Made by a program: the position numbers and the translations under genes
Shown: piece after piece, positions 39,286-46,124 of the stretch
Layout of the letters: the number at the start of each line of letters is the position of its first letter
How positions within the stretch are numbered: the first letter of the stretch is position 1
Assembly (NCBI GenBank): GCA_900549715.1
Contig: URPK01000012.1
Span: 1 to 64,000 of the forward strand
Direction of reading: 5' to 3'
From: an uncultured Collinsella sp.
GTDB lineage: Bacteria; Actinomycetota; Coriobacteriia; Coriobacteriales; Coriobacteriaceae
DNA: 64,000 nucleotides
Notes under the pieces: model-generated
Told to the model about the DNA's origin: nothing
The model's input: only the letters and a program-made list of their open reading frames with translations
Databases searched by the model: none

Positions 39286-39714
39286 CTACTCAGCGATGGT
39301 GACGCCCATGGAACGGGCGGTACCGGCGATGATCTTCTTGGCGGCGTCAATGTCGTTGGCATTGAGGTCCGGCATCTTGATCTCGGCGATCTTGGTGAGC
39401 TGCTCCTGGGAGAGCTGACCAACCTTGTCGGCCTGGGGCTTAGCGGAACCAGACTTGAGGTTCAGCTCCTTCTTGATGAGGTGAGCCGCCGGCGGGGTCT
39501 TGGTGATGAAGGAGAAGGACTTATCCTCGTAGACAGAGATCTCAACGGGGATGATGTCGCCCTTCTTGTCCTGCGTCTCGGCGTTAAAGGCCTGGCAGAA
39601 CTGCATGATGTTCACGCCAGCAGCGCCCAGGGCGGGGCCGACGGGAGGAGCGGGGTTAGCTGCACCAGCAGGAATCTGGAGCTTAATGACGTTGGCAACC
39701 TTCTTCTCAGCCAT
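39286..39714 (-). CDS. rplK: Ribosomal protein uL11
   Basis: This 142-residue protein of the GTPase-associated centre binds 23S rRNA helices 43/44. Diagnostic features are IPAGAANPAPPVGPALGAAG and the C-terminal DAAKKIIAGTARSMGVTI. ATG 39714, 6 nt after AAAGGA, is chosen over the ATG two codons upstream. It follows nusG and precedes rplA, the conserved order. Confidence 0.97.
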   Translation of the reverse strand: MAEKKVANVIKLQIPAGAANPAPPVGPALGAAGVNIMQFCQAFNAETQDKKGDIIPVEISVYEDKSFSFITKTPPAAHLIKKELNLKSGSAKPQADKVGQLSQEQLTKIAEIKMPDLNANDIDAAKKIIAGTARSMGVTIAE

Positions 39715-39834
39715 GGTCATTCCTTTCGAATCACGAGTGTGAAGTACTTGCTATATCGTAAGCACGCACGTGTTAGAAGCACTCCTGAGATGAGCAGTCA
39801 CAGAAGAAGCACGCTCGCGCGAACGGACGAAAAC

Positions 39835-40371
39835 TTAAGCGATGACAGCGACCTGGTTAAAGTCGAGCTCGACCGGCGTCTCGCGGCCAAAGATCATCAG
39901 CGTGACCTTGAGCTTGCCAGCCTCGGTGTTAACCTCGGAGACCTTGCCATCAAAGTCGGTAAGCGGGCCATCGGTGACGCGGACGGACGTGCCGACCTGA
40001 ATATCAACCGAGGTGCGCTTGGGCGAATCGCCCTTACCGGGACGACGAGTCATCTTGTTGTACTCGTCGCGGGAAAGCGGAGCGGGCTTGCCGTTGCCGC
40101 CCAGGAAACCGGTGACGCCAGGCGTGTTACGAACGCACGTCCAAGCATCGTCATCCATCTCCATGCGGACCAGGACATAACCCGGGAAGATCTTGGAATC
40201 CTTGGTCTCACGCTTGCCACCCTCTTTAATCTCGGTGACGCGCTCCATAGGAATCTCGATATCAAAGATACGGTCCTGCATGCCCATAGTCTCGATGCGA
40301 TGCTCGAGATCGGACTTAACGCGGTTCTCGTATCCAGAGTAAGTGTGAACGACGTACCAACGCTTAGACAT
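39835..40371 (-). CDS. nusG: Transcription termination/antitermination factor NusG
   Basis: This 178-residue protein links RNA polymerase to Rho or to the ribosome. The NGN domain starts RWYVVHTYSGYENRVKSDLE and includes FPGYVLVRMEMDDDAW and NTPGVTGFLGG. The KOW domain follows (VRVTDGPLTDFDGKVSEVN) and ends in GRETPVELDFNQV. It begins 3 nt after the secE stop. Confidence 0.97.
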   Translation of the reverse strand: MSKRWYVVHTYSGYENRVKSDLEHRIETMGMQDRIFDIEIPMERVTEIKEGGKRETKDSKIFPGYVLVRMEMDDDAWTCVRNTPGVTGFLGGNGKPAPLSRDEYNKMTRRPGKGDSPKRTSVDIQVGTSVRVTDGPLTDFDGKVSEVNTEAGKLKVTLMIFGRETPVELDFNQVAVIA

Positions 40372-40374
40372 GGT

Positions 40375-40713
40375 TTAGCCCCTCAATCCAGAGAACAGAG
40401 CAAGAGCCTCGCCAAAGCCAGCATCGAGCAGAGCGATGACGACGCCGACGACGATCAGAGAAGCGCAAACGACGACCGAGTAGTTCACGAGCTCCTTCTT
40501 ATCGGGCCACGTGACACGCTTCATCTCGGACTTCACCGAAGCGAAATACTTCTTGGTGCGGGCGAAGAAACCAGGCTTCTCGTTCTTCTTGGACTTCGCA
40601 GCCTTCTCGCTCTTCTTGGCAACGGCCTTCTTGGCCTCAACCTTGGAGTTGGCGGCAGCGTTGTTGGCAGGCGCCTGCTGCTGTGCCTTCTTCTTGTTCT
40701 TCTTGTTGGCCAT
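40375..40713 (-). CDS. secE: Preprotein translocase subunit SecE
   Basis: This 112-residue protein has a long Lys/Ala-rich cytosolic N-terminus (about residues 1-50) and then the conserved SecE segment FASVKSEMKRVTWPDKKELV and one transmembrane helix (VVVCASLIVVGVVIALLDAG). It clamps SecY in the translocon. GGAGG lies 8 nt before ATG 40713. The single-helix form is typical of Gram-positive bacteria. It sits between tRNA-Trp and nusG. Confidence 0.95.
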   Translation of the reverse strand: MANKKNKKKAQQQAPANNAAANSKVEAKKAVAKKSEKAAKSKKNEKPGFFARTKKYFASVKSEMKRVTWPDKKELVNYSVVVCASLIVVGVVIALLDAGFGEALALFSGLRG

Positions 40714-40751
40714 TTGGGTTACCTCCGCGCAATGCGCTTATACATGAGTAA

Positions 40752-40782
40752 ACCGTAAGCCCCCAAGTGGGAGCTTACGGAA
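40752..40782 (-). terminator. Hairpin between tRNA-Trp and secE
   Basis: CCGTAAGCtCCC pairs with GGGgGCTTACGG, followed by TTTACTC on the minus strand. It may give partial termination or processing between the tRNA and secE-nusG. Confidence 0.5.
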
Positions 40783-40789
40783 TAATGAC

Positions 40790-40865
40790 TGGCACGCCAG
40801 GAAGGACTCGAACCCTCAACACTCGGTTTTGGAGACCGATGCTCTACCAATTGAACTACTGGCGT
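40790..40865 (-). tRNA. tRNA-Trp (anticodon CCA)
   Basis: The minus-strand cloverleaf has acceptor ACGCCAG/CTGGCGT, D-arm AGTTCAATTGGTAGAGCAT, anticodon loop CTCCAAA and T-arm GGGTTCGAGTCCT. Discriminator G and an encoded CCA end the gene. It lies between rpmG and secE. Confidence 0.96.
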
Positions 40866-40878
40866 ATATGACTAGAGA

Positions 40879-41028
40879 CTAGCGAGTCTCTTTGTGCAGC
40901 GTGTGGTGACGGCACCAGGGGCAATACTTCTTGATCTCCATACGATCAGGCATGGTCGACTTGTTCTTGGTGGTCGTATAGTTGCGGCGCTTGCACTCAG
41001 TGCACGCAAGAGTAACTAGAGTACGCAT
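40879..41028 (-). CDS. rpmG: Ribosomal protein bL33
   Basis: This 49-residue protein begins MRTLVTLACTECKRRNYTTT and ends KKYCPWCRHHTLHKETR. The two CxxC pairs form a zinc ribbon, the C+ type of L33. It lies upstream of tRNA-Trp-secE-nusG, the usual position in Gram-positive bacteria. The gene is too short for many automated calls. Its promoter is the near-consensus pair at 41074-41103. Confidence 0.96.
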   Translation of the reverse strand: MRTLVTLACTECKRRNYTTTKNKSTMPDRMEIKKYCPWCRHHTLHKETR

Positions 41029-41073
41029 GTATCCTGAACCTTTCATTTCCGCCCCGTACGGGCACGAGTTGTT

Positions 41074-41103
41074 ACTTTATCAGCTCCACGTAAGTGCTGT
41101 CAA
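41074..41103 (-). promoter_or_regulatory. Promoter of rpmG-tRNA(Trp)-secE-nusG-rplKA
   Basis: TTGACA (41098-41103) and TAAAGT (41074-41079) on the minus strand are 18 bp apart. The upstream flank GAGGTTTTCATTGACAGC is nearly identical (17 of 18) to that of the tRNA-tuf promoter at 42905-42934. Confidence 0.75.
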
Positions 41104-41244
41104 TGAAAACCTCGAGTCAATTGGTTCTCGGTGGATCCATTCATATTTGGAACACATCAATGAAGCCATCGAGATCTAATCGACGGTGCATCCAGGACCA
41201 TTATCGATCCTCTCGACACCAGCAACGGCTCAATATCCATTGCA

Positions 41245-41280
41245 GAAAAGAACCCGGCACCCAAATAAGTGCCGGGTTCT
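41245..41280 (-). terminator. tuf terminator
   Basis: AGAACCCGGCAC pairs perfectly with GTGCCGGGTTCT around an 8-nt loop and is followed by TTTCTG on the minus strand. Confidence 0.88.
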
Positions 41281-41307
41281 CTAAGTCAGCTATATCAAAG
41301 AGCTAAT

Positions 41308-42498
41308 TTACTCAATGATCGTGGAGACGATGCCCGAACCGACGGTGTGGCCACCCTCGCGGATAGCGAAGCGCAGGCCCTCCTCCATGGCGATCGGGTG
41401 GATGAGGTCGCCCTCGATGGTGATGTGGTCACCAGGCATAGCCATCTCGGTGCCCTCGGGGAGCTTGACCGTACCGGTAACGTCGGTGGTACGGAAGTAG
41501 AACTGAGGACGATAACCATCGAAGAACGGGGTATGACGGCCGCCCTCCTCCTTGGTCAGAACGTAGATCTCACCGGTGAACTTGGTGTGCGGGGTAACCG
41601 AACCGGGCTTGCAGAGAACCTGGCCGCGCTCGATGTCCTCGCGCTTGATGCCGCGGAGCAGCAGACCGACGTTGTCGCCAGCCTCGCAGAAGTCCATGGA
41701 CTTACGGAACATCTCGATACCGGTAACGACGGTGTTCTGGGTATCCTTGATGCCGACGATCTCGACGGGCTCGTTGAGCTTGAGCTCACCGCGCTCGACA
41801 CGGCCGGTAGCAACGGTACCACGGCCGGAGATGGTCATAACGTCCTCAACGGCCATCAGGAACGGGAGGTCGTTGTTACGAGCAGGCGTCGGGATGTACT
41901 CGTCGACGGCGTTCATGAGCTCGCGGATAGCGTCCATCCACTTGGCGTCGCCCTCGAGAGCGCCCAGAGCGGAACCACGGATGACGGGGATGTCGTCGCC
42001 GGGGAAATCGTACTCGGAGAGGAGCTCACGGGTCTCCATCTCGACGAGGTCGATAAGCTCGCCATCGTCGACCATGTCGCACTTGTTCAGGAAGACGACG
42101 ATGTAGGGAACGCCGACCTGACGGGCGAGCAGGATGTGCTCGCGAGTCTGAGCCATGGGGCCGTCGGTAGCAGCGATGACCAGGATAGCGCCGTCCATCT
42201 GAGCAGCGCCGGAGATCATGTTCTTGACGTAGTCAGCGTGGCCCGGGCAGTCAACGTGAGCGTAGTGACGGGAAGCGGTCTCGTACTCGACGTGGGAGAC
42301 GGAGATCGTAATGCCGCGCTCGCGCTCCTCGGGAGCCTTGTCGATGTTCTCGAACGCAGTGAAGTCAGCCTTGCAGCCCTCGGTCTCGGAGAGAACCTTG
42401 GTGATGGCGGCGGTCAGCGTGGTCTTGCCGTGGTCGACGTGACCAATGGTGCCGATGTTAACATGCGGCTTAGTGCGCTCAAACTTCTCTTTGGCCAT
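41308..42498 (-). CDS. tuf: Elongation factor Tu
   Basis: This 396-residue GTPase delivers aminoacyl-tRNA to the ribosome. The G1 motif GHVDHGKT, the switch I region with RGITIS, DCPGHADYVKNM and NKCDMVDD are intact, as is the C-terminal domain ending HTVGSGIVSTIIE. ATG 42498 follows GAGGAGG. It lies downstream of three tRNA genes, with a hairpin between, and ahead of rpmG-secE-nusG. Confidence 0.98.
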   Translation of the reverse strand: MAKEKFERTKPHVNIGTIGHVDHGKTTLTAAITKVLSETEGCKADFTAFENIDKAPEERERGITISVSHVEYETASRHYAHVDCPGHADYVKNMISGAAQMDGAILVIAATDGPMAQTREHILLARQVGVPYIVVFLNKCDMVDDGELIDLVEMETRELLSEYDFPGDDIPVIRGSALGALEGDAKWMDAIRELMNAVDEYIPTPARNNDLPFLMAVEDVMTISGRGTVATGRVERGELKLNEPVEIVGIKDTQNTVVTGIEMFRKSMDFCEAGDNVGLLLRGIKREDIERGQVLCKPGSVTPHTKFTGEIYVLTKEEGGRHTPFFDGYRPQFYFRTTDVTGTVKLPEGTEMAMPGDHITIEGDLIHPIAMEEGLRFAIREGGHTVGSGIVSTIIE

Positions 42499-42552
42499 AA
42501 AGCCCTCCTCTTAACAGGTCGTCCCCGGACGGGACTTTGCCTTTATACCATA

Positions 42553-42583
42553 GTGGCCTCTCAACATACTATTGAGAAGCCAC
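42553..42583 (-). promoter_or_regulatory. Hairpin between tRNA-Met and tuf
   Basis: GTGGCTTCTCAA and TTGAGAGGCCAC pair with one mismatch around a 7-nt loop. With no T run, a role in RNA processing between the tRNAs and tuf, or partial termination, is more likely than a full terminator. Confidence 0.45.
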
Positions 42584-42594
42584 CGTGTTACCTA

Positions 42595-42671
42595 TGGTAG
42601 CGGTGACTGGATTCGAACCAGTGACGCCACGGGTATGAACCGTGTGCTCTAACCAACTGAGCTACACCGCC
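42595..42671 (-). tRNA. tRNA-Met (anticodon CAT)
   Basis: The cloverleaf has acceptor GGCGGTG/CACCGCT (first pair G-U), D-arm TAGCTCAGTTGGTTAGAGCA, anticodon loop TTCATAC and T-arm CTGGTTCGAATCCAG. Discriminator A and an encoded CCA are present. The D-arm and acceptor suit elongator Met; CAT could also mark a tRNA-Ile modified at the wobble base. Confidence 0.9.
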
Positions 42672-42674
42672 GGA

Positions 42675-42750
42675 TGGAGCCTGCAACCAGACTTGAACTG
42701 GTGACCTCTTCGTTACCAACGAAGTGCTCTACCGACTGAGCTATACAGGC
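42675..42750 (-). tRNA. tRNA-Thr (anticodon GGT)
   Basis: Acceptor GCCTGTA/TGCAGGC, anticodon loop TTGGTAA, T-arm CCAGTTCAAGTCTGG and an encoded CCA. It lies 3 nt upstream of tRNA-Met in the same transcript. Confidence 0.95.
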
Positions 42751-42760
42751 ACTTGACGGG

Positions 42761-42842
42761 TGGGAGCTATAGGATTCGAACCTATGTAGGCAGAGCCAAC
42801 GGGTTTACAGCCCGTCCCCATTAACCACTCGGGCAAACTCCC
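42761..42842 (-). tRNA. tRNA-Tyr (anticodon GTA)
   Basis: This class II tRNA (82 nt) has a long variable arm. It has acceptor GGGAGTT/AGCTCCC, D-loop region GCCCGAGTGGTTAATGGGGA, anticodon loop CTGTAAA and T-arm TAGGTTCGAATCCTA. CCA is not encoded, unlike in its two neighbours. It is the first gene of the Tyr-Thr-Met-tuf unit. Confidence 0.94.
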
Positions 42843-42904
42843 AATCGTTCAAGTATCCGCAGGTCCTTTGGTCTTTTGGACCGCCGCCCCCGCGAACGAA
42901 AAAG

Positions 42905-42934
42905 ATAATACGATGCAACCTTGGGGGCTGTCAA
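42905..42934 (-). promoter_or_regulatory. Promoter of tRNA(Tyr-Thr-Met)-tuf
   Basis: TTGACA (42929-42934) and TATTAT (42905-42910) on the minus strand are 18 bp apart, about 65 bp before tRNA-Tyr. The flank GAGGTTTTCGTTGACAGC is shared with the rpmG promoter. Confidence 0.8.
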
Positions 42935-43149
42935 CGAAAACCTCTAGATACACGGTTCCGGGCGTATCTATATAGCCGTGACCTGCGGTTTTATTGAGTT
43001 TGGATATGAAGGACGGTGGTTTTGGATACAGAGGTGACATTTCCCAAGGTAACACTTTGGCGTAGTGGAGTACACCTTCAGGATCGAACTTCGATAACAG
43101 CCTATTTGCACCTATATATAGGTCGTGATCGGGCTTCCGCGGCAGATTT

Positions 43150-43270
43150 GAGCGTGGATTATCCCCCGTTTGAAATCGAGCGTGGATAATCTCCCGCTTT
43201 TGGCGTGCCATCGAATCCAAAGTGGCAGATTATCCACGCTCATTCACTAGGCGGAAGATTTTCCACGCTC
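43150..43270. repeat. Four-copy GAGCGTGGATAATC motif cluster
   Basis: Two forward copies (43150 and 43178, 28 bp apart) face two inverted copies (43228-43241 and 43257-43270, 29 bp apart). The motif extends to about 20 bp as GAGCGTGGATAATCTCCCGC. The symmetric F-F-R-R arrangement resembles a multi-site operator or paired hairpins. Confidence 0.8.
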
Positions 43271-43323
43271 GTGTGTCCGACAATCCTCGCTCGATGACGA
43301 TGACCAGCCTCGCCCCGGCCTAT

Positions 43324-43540
43324 GTCTCGACCTGTAACAGTAAGAGGGTTATTCCTCCCCTATCTGTTACAGATCGAGATACTTCACAGTGACCCCAACT
43401 TTTGTCTCATTCTGTAACAGCTAGAACTGTTTTCAGCCTCTTCGTGTTACAGATCGAGATGTTATCGGCCATCCCGTCTTAACATCTCAATCTGTAACAG
43501 CTTGAAGAGAAATACCGGTCTAGATGCTACAAATCAAGAT
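43324..43540. repeat. Alternating 17-bp repeat array B (6 arms, 40-bp step)
   Basis: Arms of the same family as array A start at 43324, 43364, 43404, 43444, 43484 and 43524, alternating forward and inverted. All arms are 17 bp and all gaps exactly 23 nt. Forward arms read GTCTCGACCTGTAACAG, GTCTCATTCTGTAACAG and ATCTCAATCTGTAACAG; the last inverted arm is the most decayed (ATGCTACAAATCAAGAT). The gap sequences are unrelated to each other. The array ends 45 bp from the DUF262 gene stop. Confidence 0.93.
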
Positions 43541-43585
43541 TAAATCGTTTGGGCTGAATGTCCCCAAGATATTGGCTGGCGGTCA

Positions 43586-45436
43586 CTAGAACTCAATCTC
43601 GTCAAAGTCAAAAGCCTTCAAAGTGAGTCCAACGAGCCTGTCTGTGCGCTCCTGAATCTGCTCGCTAGTCCAGGTATCCGTGTTTATCAACTCGTCGTTC
43701 AGGTTCAACCCGTTGCGGTATCCGACATTCGCCCCGTAAACATCCTTGCGGTCTCGCTTGGTCACAAAGGGCATGTTGCTCAGCTTTGAGTTATACCCGG
43801 TGATGGTTAGATTACCAAGCGTGTGGACCTGTTTCTCCTGCACCTCAGTCGCCTTAGACATGTCGCCCTCCGCAACCATCTTCACCCATTCATCTGGAAT
43901 GTTCTTGCCCTGAGGGAAGATGTGCTCGATTGTCCAGACGTAGTTTCCGGAGGCGTATCGCTCCCAAAGTGGCTTCATCTCTTTCGTAACGCTCGGAGAT
44001 GCGATCACAGTAAGGATGTAGCGCGTCATATCGGGATTGACGTCGTAAATCGGCCCCTCAAGACGTTCTCTGAAGGAAGCGTCGCTGGCAGACACGTCGA
44101 CGAGGCGCTTCTTGATGTACTCCGCGGCTGCAATGCCCTTGAGACCCTCGCTTTCGACGCTCTCGCAAATACTGATGAAGAGTCTCTCAAGGTCACGTGT
44201 GGGAGGCGTATCGGTGAGGTTGCGTCGAACAAAGAAGCAGACGAGGAGCTTAACAAGAAGCGCGAGGGTTTCATCTTTTAGCTCCAACTGGTTCTGCTTC
44301 TTGAAAAGGAACAGCAGCATCAGGTAAGATGCGACGCCCTGCGCTCTCGAAAGCTCCAAAAGCTGGTGCGAAAGCTCGGAATCCGGGCTCTCTTGATCGA
44401 GCCCAATTATCTTCGAGTAGAGTGCGGAATTCTCGGTCAGCTCGTCCAACACCTTAAGGGCGCCGTCATCGGCTTCCATCCGCTTCTCGTAGATTTTCAG
44501 AAGGTTGGACCTCGTGGCAACGGAACCGAGGGGAAGCTGGGAACCAGATTCGCCGATAAATGGCTTGTTCACCTCCCGGCGGAAGGCGTCGTAGTTCTGA
44601 CGGAAGAAGCGCTCCTGCGTCTTGTAGTCATCGCCGAGATTGTGGAGTACTTCCTGCCAGCGCTCAAAGTAATAGTCGAGCTGCCCGTCATCCACCCCGG
44701 CAACCTTGCCGAGAAGCATGTTCTTGATAAGGTCGACGGCGCTCAAGGGAACACCGCGGTTGTTAAGGGACGCGAACAAGGTGTAGGCATCAGCATGGCT
44801 ATCGACGGTAATCTGAACCACGACCGCCGAACACACCAACCTGCAGATATCAAGCAGGCAGCGAACGCACTCGATTCCGTTTCTGCTCCCAACATCCTCA
44901 CCCAGTCGATCGTAAAAATAGTTGAATGCCTTAGACATCTTTCTCAGACCAAGGAACTTCGGCTTTTGCATAACCGCATCTAGACCGATATGTTCCTTCA
45001 AGATCCAGCGGTAATCCTCAAGGTTATGATTCTGGACCTGAGGAATAACGCGTGTCATTGACTTGTCAGATTTCAAGATCAGACGATTGCGCAGGGGTCG
45101 GATATCGTCCAACATCATGTCGTCATCGATAGAATCCTTATGTTCCATGATGCGAGCATAGAGAGCAGCAAGGAAAAGGCTGAGCGTCGTCAGACGTTGC
45201 TGGCCATCGATAACTTCATAGTGAATGGTATCCATCTTGGAATTCACAGTCCCGTTCACGACAATAAACGAGCCCAGGAAGTAGCCGGTGTCGTTTTGGG
45301 TGATATCGTCATAGAGATTCGCCCAGTCGCGCTGATTCCAAGTGTATTCGCGCTGGTAACGAGGAATGTCATAGATTTTTAGCATATCGGTCGACAGAAT
45401 ATTGGCAACCGTTGGGTCCTCTACGCTATTAATCAT
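43586..45436 (-). CDS. DUF262/DUF1524 (HNH) protein, GmrSD-like
   Basis: This protein has about 616 residues. The N-terminal DUF262 domain shows IPRYQREYTWNQRDWANLYD and the ParB-like nucleotide motif YEVIDGQQRLTTLSLFLAAL. The C-terminal DUF1524 segment carries the HNH nuclease-like WTIEHIFPQGKN (near residue 506) and LGNLTITGYNSKLSNMPF. This architecture is known from GmrSD type IV restriction enzymes and several anti-phage systems, so a defence role is likely but unproven. ATG 45436 is chosen, 6 nt after AAAGGA. It looks less GC-rich than the backbone genes. It stands alone between repeat array B and tRNA-Thr. Confidence 0.88.
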   Translation of the reverse strand: MINSVEDPTVANILSTDMLKIYDIPRYQREYTWNQRDWANLYDDITQNDTGYFLGSFIVVNGTVNSKMDTIHYEVIDGQQRLTTLSLFLAALYARIMEHKDSIDDDMMLDDIRPLRNRLILKSDKSMTRVIPQVQNHNLEDYRWILKEHIGLDAVMQKPKFLGLRKMSKAFNYFYDRLGEDVGSRNGIECVRCLLDICRLVCSAVVVQITVDSHADAYTLFASLNNRGVPLSAVDLIKNMLLGKVAGVDDGQLDYYFERWQEVLHNLGDDYKTQERFFRQNYDAFRREVNKPFIGESGSQLPLGSVATRSNLLKIYEKRMEADDGALKVLDELTENSALYSKIIGLDQESPDSELSHQLLELSRAQGVASYLMLLFLFKKQNQLELKDETLALLVKLLVCFFVRRNLTDTPPTRDLERLFISICESVESEGLKGIAAAEYIKKRLVDVSASDASFRERLEGPIYDVNPDMTRYILTVIASPSVTKEMKPLWERYASGNYVWTIEHIFPQGKNIPDEWVKMVAEGDMSKATEVQEKQVHTLGNLTITGYNSKLSNMPFVTKRDRKDVYGANVGYRNGLNLNDELINTDTWTSEQIQERTDRLVGLTLKAFDFDEIEF

Positions 45437-45451
45437 CATGGGTCCTTTCAA

Positions 45452-45826
45452 TCGCCTTGCTCACAAACAACGAGAAACCCTTGTCGCTCTTGACTTCTCG
45501 CGCCGAATTGAATCTAGACTATAGTAATACCCATGGGCTACAGGAAAGAGAGCCGTGCACGGCGCGCGATCTTTCGAGAAGTAGCGTCGGAGCTCTCAGC
45601 GCCTTGGTCACTTTCCACCCTATCCCAGTTGGAGGCACAAAGCCCAAAACTCTAATGGAGACAGCAACTGTAAGCTTGGCTTTTCCCGCTTCATTGCACG
45701 CGTTTATTGACAATGAGCATCGGTCACAAAGCACACACAAATGCACTTTCAGATTTAATTGTTGCATGTTTGTTGCATGAGAAGGCAGAATCAGAGGCTA
45801 TAACACCTCTGACCTGCGAAAACTCA
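45452..45826. other. AT-richer intergenic stretch next to tRNA-Thr
   Basis: These 375 bp upstream of the DUF262 gene contain only short open frames without recognisable features. A near-duplicate TTGTTGCATG/TTTGTTGCATG lies at about 45759-45779. The position next to a tRNA gene is typical for integrated DNA, but I see no integrase or matching attachment repeat. Confidence 0.4.
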
Positions 45827-45901
45827 TGGAGCCAGTGACAGGAATCGAACCTGCAACCCACTGATTACAAATCAGTTGCGCTACCGTTGCGCCACACTGG
45901 C
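45827..45901 (-). tRNA. tRNA-Thr (anticodon TGT)
   Basis: Acceptor GCCAGTG/CACTGGC, D-arm GCGCAACGGTAGCGC, anticodon loop TTTGTAA, T-arm CAGGTTCGATTCCTG and an encoded CCA. It stands alone within the accessory island and has its own promoter-like sequence upstream. Confidence 0.95.
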
Positions 45902-45931
45902 ACACTTGGCGCTTTCGCGCGAAGCCAGTTA

Positions 45932-45960
45932 AGAATAATGGAATTGCGGACGGGGCGCAA
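45932..45960 (-). promoter_or_regulatory. Putative promoter of tRNA-Thr(TGT)
   Basis: TTGCGC (45955-45960) and TATTCT (45932-45937) on the minus strand are 17 bp apart, about 30 bp before the tRNA. Confidence 0.5.
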
Positions 45961-46047
45961 CAGGCCGCACGGCGTTATACAAATATGCAAAATCCAGCAA
46001 CAGCGCGTACCAGGCCCGTTCATTTCTGTCAGTACGCCCTCAATCTT

Positions 46048-46121
46048 AAAACTATTCGCCAGAACGAATAGTTTTAATTACAATTGGCTATATAAAACTA
46101 TTCGTTCTGGCGAAGGGTTTC
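46048..46121. promoter_or_regulatory. Two operator palindromes before the HTH/HipA-like gene
   Basis: AAAACTATTCG-CCAGAA-CGAATAGTTTT (46048-46075) is a perfect 11-bp inverted repeat. A second copy (46094-46121) has the same left arm, with the central hexamer inverted (TTCTGG) and a weakened right arm CGAAGGGTTTC, which overlaps the ribosome-binding site. A TATATA/TATAAA stretch lies between them. The starts are 46 bp apart. This looks like an autoregulated promoter of the gene at 46125. Confidence 0.8.
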
Positions 46122-46124
46122 GCG

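Larger units (their letters stand above)
42843..43585. other. Repeat-rich intergenic region between tRNA-Tyr and the DUF262 gene
   Basis: This 740-bp stretch holds the tRNA-tuf promoter (42905-42934), a perfect palindrome ACCTATATATAGGT (43110-43123), four GAGCGTGGATAATC-type motifs (43150-43270) and array B (43324-43540). A 123-codon open frame crosses 42849-43220 on the minus strand but begins inside a repeat copy and shows no family features; I do not call it. Confidence 0.7.

Noticed and set aside
38653..40758. A 701-codon plus-strand frame opposite rplA, rplK, nusG and secE
   Set aside because: Same type of antisense shadow; no ribosome-binding site or family features.
42849..43220. A 123-codon minus-strand frame between tRNA-Tyr and the GAGCGTGG cluster
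   Set aside because: It begins inside a repeat copy, overlaps the tRNA-tuf promoter and ends beside the tRNA gene; no family resemblance or ribosome-binding site.
43324..43540. Reading array B as a CRISPR
   Set aside because: The repeats alternate in orientation, are only 17 bp with 23-nt gaps, and no cas gene is in the window.
45457..45780. Short frames between tRNA-Thr and the DUF262 gene
   Set aside because: Both strands open by chance in AT-richer sequence; no start signals and no known domains.
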